Source: a virus
Direction: 5' to 3' (one strand)
IMG/VR virus record: IMGVR_UViG_3300045283_000019
Coordinates: 1 to 27,438 of that record
Length of the DNA stretch: 27,438 nt
In this document: positions 22,175-27,438 of the stretch, one piece after another
Layout of the letters: the number at the start of each line of letters is the position of its first letter
How positions within the stretch are numbered: position 1 is the stretch's first letter
The notes under the pieces: model-generated
Seen by the model: the letters and a program-made list of their open reading frames with translations, nothing else
What the model was told of the DNA's origin: nothing
The model's database searches: none
Program-made: the position numbers and the translations under genes

Positions 22175-23427
22175 TGCCAACGAGAGATTCGATCATAGGG
22201 GGAAACCCCCCGCCCGCCCCGATCATTACGAGCGCGTTGAGCGGGGACCCGACGGCCCCGAATTACGGCTTGCCCTACGTTCCGGGCATCGACTTCGCCG
22301 TGAAGGACCCGGCAATAATCGTCAACGAGGTTATTCTCGACTACCAAAAAGCGTTCTTGGCCCTGACTGGAATCGCTAAAACGCTCGCGCCGGGCGACCC
22401 GGTTCGGCTTCATTTGCTTGTGGTCTGCTACTGGCTGTCTCAACAGCGGAACGTGATTGACTATACCGGGAAGCAGAACCTCTTGAAATACGCGGTCGAT
22501 GGGAACCTCGACAACCTCGCGGCGCTATACGGACAGCGGACCCTACGCTTGCCAGCGGCTAACGCGCTCACGACGCTCCGGTTTACCCTTGCAGCCCCGC
22601 TCGCGTTCGGCGCGACGATTCCGAAGGGAACACTCTGCCAAGCGCCGAACTCGATAGTCTTTGAGACGCTACTGGACGGCACGATCGCTGCCGGAGCCCT
22701 GACGGCTGACGTTCCGGCGCAAGCGACGGTTCCGGGGGCGCTCGGTAACGGGTTCATACCGGGTCAAATTGTCGGCGTAATAAACTGGAATCAGCCCTAT
22801 GCGCTGACTGTCTCGAATACCATCGTGACGGCGGGCGGCTCCGACGCCGAGACAGACGAGCAATACCGCTACCGGGTCTGGCTCGCCATCGAATCGTTTT
22901 CGACCTGCGGACCGCACGACGCCTACGAGTTTTGGGCGCTCGCGGCCAGCCCGGACATTATGCAAGCCGTCGTTTACTCGGACCCGGATATTGCGGGCGA
23001 GGTCTGGATTTTCCCCTTACTGCAGGGCGGACAGATTCCGACGCAACCGATTCTCGATTTGGTGCTTCGGTCGTGCTCCGCGAATACCCGGCGACCGCTG
23101 ACGGATTGGGTCAAGGTCTTTGCGCCGACGCCCTTTAGCTACGCGCTCAATTTCGATTACTACGTTGACAAGGTAAACGAGGTCCTACTGGAAACGATTC
23201 AAAAGAACGTTCAACAGGCCGCGCAAGACTGGATTACTTGGCAGCGGTCGTATATCTCGCGAGACCTTAACTGCGACGAACTGGCGAAGCGTTGCCTCGA
23301 AGCCGGGGCGAAGCGCATCGTAGTCCGCACGCCGACCCCGGAGTTTCAAGTAATGGCCTACAATCAGCTTGCCGTCCATTCCGGCGCGGACCCGATCATT
23401 AACTATGCCGGGCTAGAGGACGCATGA
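22174..23427 (+). CDS. Baseplate assembly protein J-like
   Basis: Encodes 417 residues. The order of blocks fits the gpJ/gp47 family that forms the wedge arms: N-terminal helical part (NYGLPYVPGIDFAVKDPAIIVNEVI), helical YTGKQNLLKYAVDGNLDNLAALYG (about 93-116), beta sandwich with GATIPKGTLCQAPNS.VFET, ADVPAQATVPGALGNGFIPGQI, the conserved GGSDAETDEQYRYRVWLAIE (about 224-243) and the C-terminal domain with RPLTDWVKVFAPTPF. It starts at a TAATG overlap with the GH75-like gene, so a virion or baseplate role for the latter is also conceivable. Confidence 0.92.
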   Translation: MPTRDSIIGGNPPPAPIITSALSGDPTAPNYGLPYVPGIDFAVKDPAIIVNEVILDYQKAFLALTGIAKTLAPGDPVRLHLLVVCYWLSQQRNVIDYTGKQNLLKYAVDGNLDNLAALYGQRTLRLPAANALTTLRFTLAAPLAFGATIPKGTLCQAPNSIVFETLLDGTIAAGALTADVPAQATVPGALGNGFIPGQIVGVINWNQPYALTVSNTIVTAGGSDAETDEQYRYRVWLAIESFSTCGPHDAYEFWALAASPDIMQAVVYSDPDIAGEVWIFPLLQGGQIPTQPILDLVLRSCSANTRRPLTDWVKVFAPTPFSYALNFDYYVDKVNEVLLETIQKNVQQAAQDWITWQRSYISRDLNCDELAKRCLEAGAKRIVVRTPTPEFQVMAYNQLAVHSGADPIINYAGLEDA

Positions 23428-23457
23428 TTCTAACTCATAACCCAACGAGCAAAAACC

Positions 23458-23507
23458 GGCGCGGGCGACTGTCCAGCGGGAAGGAAGGCCCCGCGACAAC
23501 CCGCGCC
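23458..23507 (+). promoter_or_regulatory. Structured hairpin leader in front of the gpI gene
   Basis: Between J and I there is an 88-bp gap, unlike the overlaps around it. It can fold into an interrupted hairpin: GGCGCGGG (23458-23465) with CCCGCGCC (23500-23507), then TGTC (23470-23473) with GACA (23495-23498), then GCGGG (23476-23480) with CCCGC (23490-23494). The apical loop AAGGAAGGC contains a Shine-Dalgarno-like sequence, and CCTTC at 23509-23513 just before the ATG is complementary to GAAGG of that loop. This suggests control of gpI translation. Confidence 0.55.
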
Positions 23508-23515
23508 ACCTTCTC

Positions 23516-24724
23516 ATGAGCACCCAACTCCGGGACCTAAAGCTGATCGACCTCGAAGCGCCATCGCTCAACTACGATGCGCGCGTAAAGTCGGCTTGCT
23601 CCGCGTTCGATAACCAAATGTATGAGGTAATCGACGCGACCGGCGTGGTGCGGTTCATCCCGAACATCATGGGGCTAACCGACTCGAATCTTGTCGATAT
23701 TCTGGCGTGGCAATTCCATGTCGATTTCTACGATTCCTCGAAGTCGCTAGAGTTCCGAAAGCGCCTCGTCCAAATGTCGATTCAGTGGCATATCACGAAG
23801 GGGACCTACCAGCTTGTCAAAGATGTGCTGGATACCTACTGGCCGGGCGGCGCGTCGCTGCTCGAATGGTTCGATTACTACGACCCGTTGCCGCCGGGAA
23901 AGCCGCCGGACCCCCCGCCGATTCCGCCACCGCCAGCCCCGCCACAATCGCCGGTAATCGTCCCGGCCCCGCCGGGGACATGGCACGACCGTTATCGGTT
24001 CCGAATCTACGTTGACGAACAAATTATTGACCCGGCGGACGAGGAAGCCGTGCTCCGGCTCGTTGAGCAATATAAGCCGATTAGCCGTTGGCCCGATCAA
24101 CAGGGGGTATTCCGGGCGAACGTAGCAGACTGCTCGATTGGCTGGACCGGCGCGATGCTCCGGTTCGTCATCCGCGAAAGCGAAGCGCCCGATACCGAAC
24201 GCCACGCGCAAACCTATCAACTGTCGGGTCCAGCGAGCGGCGCGGCTTCCGTCGATTCCGAATTGTTCTCCGTGTCGTTACCGACGCTCACTACGGTTAG
24301 CGATGCGGTTACGGTTACGCCTAACGACGGCGGCGGGGGCGGAACGTTTACGCCCGCGACCGTTCAGCTAACCACCGACGCGCCGGTCGCTCAATTCTCT
24401 TACAAGCCAGCAGCGGCGGGGGCGAAGGTAATCAGCGTCACCAATAACGGCGGGCTGACTAACCCGGCCTCGGTCTCCTATCAGGTCAAACTCATAGCAA
24501 CGACCTACTCGTTATCGGGACCGGCATCGGGAGTCGCTGGCGTAGCCTCAACACCGTTTACGGTCGCGCTTCCGCCTAACACGATCACGCCCGCTCCGGT
24601 AACGGTTACGCCGAACGACGGCGGTGCTGGCGGGACCTTTACTCCGGCCAGTGTGCAGCTATACGCTACCCGTCGCGAGCGGACTTCGGAATCCGCAACG
24701 TTTACCTACACGCCCGCGCCATGA
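23516..24724 (+). CDS. Tail protein I-like with Pro-rich insert and C-terminal Ig-like repeats
   Basis: Encodes 402 residues. Residues 1-125 follow the P2 gpI family (IPNIMGLTDSNLVDILAWQFHVDFYDSSKSLEFRKRLVQMSIQWHITKGTYQLVKDVLDTY), the link between baseplate wedge J and tail fibres. Residues about 124-153 are a nearly pure Pro stretch inserted in the middle; the gpI domain resumes at WHDRYRFRIYVDEQIIDP and ends about residue 225. The rest is two beta-sandwich repeats (233-328 and 329-402), each with Y.LSGPASG...VTVTPNDGG.GGTFTPA.VQL. The second repeat is cut short by the TGA, but its missing end is encoded at the start of the next gene. The nearest SD-like sequence is in the leader hairpin, 27 nt away. 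Confidence 0.85.
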   Translation: MSTQLRDLKLIDLEAPSLNYDARVKSACSAFDNQMYEVIDATGVVRFIPNIMGLTDSNLVDILAWQFHVDFYDSSKSLEFRKRLVQMSIQWHITKGTYQLVKDVLDTYWPGGASLLEWFDYYDPLPPGKPPDPPPIPPPPAPPQSPVIVPAPPGTWHDRYRFRIYVDEQIIDPADEEAVLRLVEQYKPISRWPDQQGVFRANVADCSIGWTGAMLRFVIRESEAPDTERHAQTYQLSGPASGAASVDSELFSVSLPTLTTVSDAVTVTPNDGGGGGTFTPATVQLTTDAPVAQFSYKPAAAGAKVISVTNNGGLTNPASVSYQVKLIATTYSLSGPASGVAGVASTPFTVALPPNTITPAPVTVTPNDGGAGGTFTPASVQLYATRRERTSESATFTYTPAP

Positions 24725-25485
24725 ATGTCTCGATTGGAGTTGCGAATGATGGCGGTCTTACCAATCCAGCCTCGTTGATCTACTCGGTTCTGCCACCGCC
24801 GATAACCGACGGCGGCATTCCGAGCACTTGGCCTGATTCGAGCGGCCACGGGCATACCGGCTTGAAAGTCGGTTCGCCTATCTACAAGCAAAACATCGTC
24901 GGCGGAAAACCCGTAGTGCGGTTGCGGTCCGCCAGCCACGACGGGTTCGATCTTGCTATCCCAATCCCGACTACCGCGCCTTGGACCTCGTTCCTAGTAA
25001 TGAAACCCGCCTCTACGTCTAACGGAATCATCTCTGTCGCAGGCGACCTCATGCACGGCTTGGGAACGCTGTGGTCCGATGCAATCATGTATTCCAATTG
25101 CAGCTTTTACCAGACGAACGCCAACATGGCTGCCGTAAACCGTAACCTGTTCCACGTTTACTCGATTACCAACGTCAGCGCCGGGATCTGCCAGTATCGG
25201 GTTGACGGGACTTTATTTGCTAACGGCGGCTCAGGCCCGACTTCCGACACATACAAGCACATCGGTTATCTTCCGCTCCCACTGTATTGCGACGGGGACC
25301 TTGCCGAGATCATCATGTATGCCGGGGCATTGCAGATAGGCGAAAGGGCGGTCGGCGACCGCGCTAACATCGAAGCGGGTCTTGGAGTTAAATACGGTAT
25401 TGCACAGGCTGGCGGCGGAACGCCAGTGGACCCCTCAACCGTAGCCAATATGCTTGGCTGGTGGAAAGCGGACGCGATAACATGA
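24721..25485 (+). CDS. LamG/ConA-like lectin-domain fibre protein
   Basis: Encodes 254 residues; ATG overlaps the gpI stop (ATGA), in the -1 frame. The first 25 residues (MNVSIGVANDGGLTNPASLIYSVL) match the missing end of gpI's second Ig-like repeat. Residues about 30-225 are a jelly-roll of the LamG/concanavalin type: TWPDSSGHGHTG, GGKPVVRL, WTSFLVMKP, FHVYSITN, YRVDGTLF, DGDLAEIIMY and a terminal EAGLGVKYGI. These domains often bind glycans. The last residues (TVANMLGWWKADAIT) look like the opening strand of another copy of the domain, cut after 7 or 8 residues. Likely part of the tail fibre or an adhesin subunit. Confidence 0.7.
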   Translation: MNVSIGVANDGGLTNPASLIYSVLPPPITDGGIPSTWPDSSGHGHTGLKVGSPIYKQNIVGGKPVVRLRSASHDGFDLAIPIPTTAPWTSFLVMKPASTSNGIISVAGDLMHGLGTLWSDAIMYSNCSFYQTNANMAAVNRNLFHVYSITNVSAGICQYRVDGTLFANGGSGPTSDTYKHIGYLPLPLYCDGDLAEIIMYAGALQIGERAVGDRANIEAGLGVKYGIAQAGGGTPVDPSTVANMLGWWKADAIT

Positions 25486-25495
25486 AAGAAAAACT

Positions 25496-27304
25496 ATGAG
25501 TTTATCAAAACAAGAATTTACCGACGCCGGGCGCTCGATGCTCGGACGCGCACAGAACGGGGAGCGACTTACCATCAGCAAGATTGTTGCCGGTTCCGGG
25601 GCGGCGACGCAGCCTAGCGACCTCTGGCCGCTAACCGCGTTGATTGCACAGGAAATGAACGTTGTCATCTCGGCCAAGCGCGACTACGGACAGGGGACGC
25701 TACTCGTTGAGGGTTCGCTACGGAGCGACCAAGCGCCTCACGCGTTCGATCTAAAAGAGGTCGGCATCATGGCGCATATCGGGGCCGAGGCGGACCGGCT
25801 TTACTCGGTAGCGAACGCCTTCGCGGACCCGCCGGACCATATCGACCCGGCAGCGCCGACGATTGAGGTTTTTAAGATTAAACTGATTGTGGACCGGATT
25901 CCGACCGGCGACCTCGTTGTGCAAATCGGTCCGAGCGAAAACGTAACCGGCGAGAATCAGTTAACCGACGGGGACGGGCCGGGCGTTTACAAAGACGCCC
26001 TCGGCAACGTGCTCCGGTTCAAGCGCCTTATCGCCGGACCGCACATCGACCTTACGCAGGATGCCAACGAGGATTCCATCACCATCGGCGTCAAGGTGGT
26101 AACGAGGGACCTCGACTTCTACGTGCCGTTGACATACCCCGGAATTACAGACCCGGCGGTGCTATTCCCGACGATTCAAGACGCGCTCGATTCGGTCGCG
26201 GACCTTATCATACCGAGCAACCGCCGGGTAACGGTCCACGTTGACGCCGGGCATTTCCCGCAGACGGCGCTAGTGGACCATCCGAACGGGTCACAGATTC
26301 AGATTATAGGCCGGGACCTAAACCTCATCGCCGTTACCGGGGCGGTCACGACGGCGGTCGCCGGGGCCGCGCCGAATTATACCATGTCGGTGATTGTTCC
26401 GAGCTTAACCGGCATCGCGGTCGGCGACGTGGTCCAGCTATTTAACGCGCCGGACCCCCGGCTCGAACTCGGCGGCTACGTGACTGCGACGCGACCGACC
26501 CCGCCGACGGTTGACATTCGGGTTAAATCGCAAGTTGCGCCCCCGGCCAGTATCGCGGCGGCGGCGAACAGCAAATTGATTCTCTACCCGTCGCAGATTA
26601 CCGCGAACGCGGTCGGGACCGTTTTCCAGATCAAGACCGGCATCGGCCTTCTCAAAAACTTCGGGATGCGCTATCTCCCGGCGACTCCGGCGGGAAACGG
26701 CATCGTGCTCAATGGAGCGACGACTATCGAGAAGATTGCGGTTGTCGGGTTCGACTACGGCATCGGCGTCCAGACCGGCGCGGCGAAGTTTAATCCGTCC
26801 ATCATGGCGACTCAATGCAACTACGGGCTACAGGTCGCGCCCTACGCGGGCTGCGTAATCGGTCCGCCGAGTCCAGAGGGAATAAACCGCACCGTGTTTA
26901 GCGGTAATGTCGGCTACGGAATTTGGGTCGTTGGCGGCTCGTTTCAAGCGGCCTCGAACACCTACACCTACACGACCGGCAACGTGAACACCGGCATCCG
27001 GGTCGATAACGGCTATTGGGCCAGCGGGAACGCGACCGGGGCGACCGGCGGCTTGGTGTGCGGCTGGAATAACGTCGGCGTTAAAGCCTCGATTATGGGC
27101 GTCGCGTTTACGGCGCTAGTAGCACAAAACTCGATTGCGCAAAACGTTCTTTGGGACCTCGACGCGGAAACGGGTTCGCAAATCTCGATTGTCCACAACG
27201 TAAACCGGACGGGCCGCTACACCGTAGACGGGACGACGGCTGTCACCATGCCGCTAGCGGGGGTCGGACCGAGCGGCGGCTTTATTAGTGTCCTGTCCCC
27301 GTAG
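25496..27304 (+). CDS. Tail fibre protein, gpH-like N-terminus with beta-helix
   Basis: Encodes 602 residues. Residues about 4-150 are the P2 gpH-type attachment domain: EFTDAGRSMLGRAQNGERLTISKIVAGSG..., ALIAQEMNVVISAKRDYG, AFDLKEVGIMAHIGAEADRLYSVANAF, and a KIKLIVDRIP strand. Residues about 205-580 form a right-handed beta-helix with a TIQDALDSV start and repeated short coils (GNGIVLNGATTIEKIAVVGFDYGI..., YGIWVVGGSF, TGIRVDNGYW), as in phage tailspikes and pectate-lyase folds. It is the probable receptor-binding or polysaccharide-binding fibre. No chaperone gene follows within the window. Only a weak AAAGA lies ahead of the ATG. Confidence 0.85.
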   Translation: MSLSKQEFTDAGRSMLGRAQNGERLTISKIVAGSGAATQPSDLWPLTALIAQEMNVVISAKRDYGQGTLLVEGSLRSDQAPHAFDLKEVGIMAHIGAEADRLYSVANAFADPPDHIDPAAPTIEVFKIKLIVDRIPTGDLVVQIGPSENVTGENQLTDGDGPGVYKDALGNVLRFKRLIAGPHIDLTQDANEDSITIGVKVVTRDLDFYVPLTYPGITDPAVLFPTIQDALDSVADLIIPSNRRVTVHVDAGHFPQTALVDHPNGSQIQIIGRDLNLIAVTGAVTTAVAGAAPNYTMSVIVPSLTGIAVGDVVQLFNAPDPRLELGGYVTATRPTPPTVDIRVKSQVAPPASIAAAANSKLILYPSQITANAVGTVFQIKTGIGLLKNFGMRYLPATPAGNGIVLNGATTIEKIAVVGFDYGIGVQTGAAKFNPSIMATQCNYGLQVAPYAGCVIGPPSPEGINRTVFSGNVGYGIWVVGGSFQAASNTYTYTTGNVNTGIRVDNGYWASGNATGATGGLVCGWNNVGVKASIMGVAFTALVAQNSIAQNVLWDLDAETGSQISIVHNVNRTGRYTVDGTTAVTMPLAGVGPSGGFISVLSP

Positions 27305-27308
27305 CGGG

Positions 27309-27375
27309 ACCTTGGGGAGCGGGACCTTGGGGTCAAATGACCCCAAGGTTAAAACCGCCGGGGCTGAACGACTTA
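27309..27375 (+). repeat. Palindromic repeat, copy 2, after the tail fibre gene
   Basis: The palindrome ACCTTGGGGTCA (27324-27335), AA, TGACCCCAAGGT (27338-27349) is the same as in the portal gene. An extra half element ACCTTGGGG stands at 27309-27317, 15 bp upstream in the same orientation. Collinear similarity to copy 1 extends to 27375. It starts right after the fibre stop codon. A stem-loop without a U-tract follows, so termination would need another factor. Confidence 0.85.
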
Positions 27376-27438
27376 GGCCCGGCAAAGATTTCTCAAAAAT
27401 CGTATGCGGCCAACTTGACAGTCCGCTTTAATCGGCGT
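27376..27438 (+). promoter_or_regulatory. Possible promoter fragment at the window edge
   Basis: A perfect -35-like hexamer TTGACA is at 27415-27420, 18 bp from the window end. A -10 box at the usual 17-bp spacing would start at 27438, so it cannot be seen. No gene is visible in this stretch. Confidence 0.3.

Noticed and set aside
23458-23507. Hairpin before gpI as an intrinsic terminator
   Set aside because: Not followed by a run of T; next bases are ACCTTCTC and then the gpI start codon.
27306-27405. Small + frame continuing after the fibre gene (GTLGSGTLGSNDPKVK...)
   Set aside because: It has a TTG start option but no ribosome site and is only about 30 codons; kept as part of the repeat discussion, not as a gene.

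Overview
The window reads as roughly the left half of a tailed-phage genome (free phage or prophage; nothing seen here decides which). Almost everything is on the + strand, tightly packed, often with ATGA or TAATG stop/start overlaps. It contains no integrase, replication genes, tRNA, rRNA, CRISPR array or insertion sequence. The head module is lambda-like (Nu1-like TerS, gpA-type TerL, gpW-like, gpB-type portal, ClpP-type protease with nested scaffold, decoration protein, gpE-type capsid, FII-like connector, gpZ-like). The tail is contractile and P2/Mu-like (sheath, tube, E/E' chaperones, tape measure, X, D, V spike, U, gp25/W, J, I, H-like fibre), so the virion should be a myophage. The host is not identified. 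The DNA is GC-rich, with GTG and TTG starts. A DUF3309-like protein, a GH75-like protein and collagen-like fibres fit a large-genome soil or freshwater bacterium, possibly a planctomycete, but this is a weak inference.

Layout. 1-654: 3' part of a GP88-family protein, followed by a strong intrinsic terminator (696-734). 655-1172: a 518-bp gene-free stretch with three copies of a GGGAAA-type element just before the small terminase gene, a candidate packaging site. 1173-6107: terminase subunits, a small antisense ribbon-helix-helix gene with a possible operator, a gpW-like protein and the portal. 6104-9185: protease/scaffold, decoration protein and capsid, the latter with an extra C-terminal HeH/SAP-like domain. 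9189-11473: neck genes, interrupted by two very small membrane-protein genes, one DUF3309-like. 11466-16608: sheath, tube, tail assembly chaperones and tape measure. 16601-20246: tail X, a tiny basic ORF, hub D, spike V, U and a gp25-like wedge protein fused to a collagen-like fibre. 20248-21451: two more collagen-like fibre genes. 21448-22174: a holin-like membrane protein and a GH75 chitosanase-like protein. 22174-27304: baseplate J, a structured leader, gpI with Ig-like repeats, a LamG-like lectin protein and a beta-helix tail fibre. 27305-27438: a palindromic repeat also found inside the portal gene, then a perfect -35-like hexamer at the window edge.

How it works together. Terminase packages DNA through the portal into a prohead built by the protease and scaffold. 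The connector, gpZ-like and terminator-like proteins join the head to a sheathed tail, whose baseplate (D, V, U, W, J, I) carries a varied set of adhesins: collagen-like, Ig-like, LamG-like and beta-helix. The most unusual features are the roughly 55-bp repeat with a 26-bp palindrome shared by the portal gene and the end of the fibre operon, the fibre modules whose gene boundaries cut through repeated domains, the hairpin leader of gpI, the antisense RHH gene in the packaging operon, and the DUF3309-like gene in the neck region.
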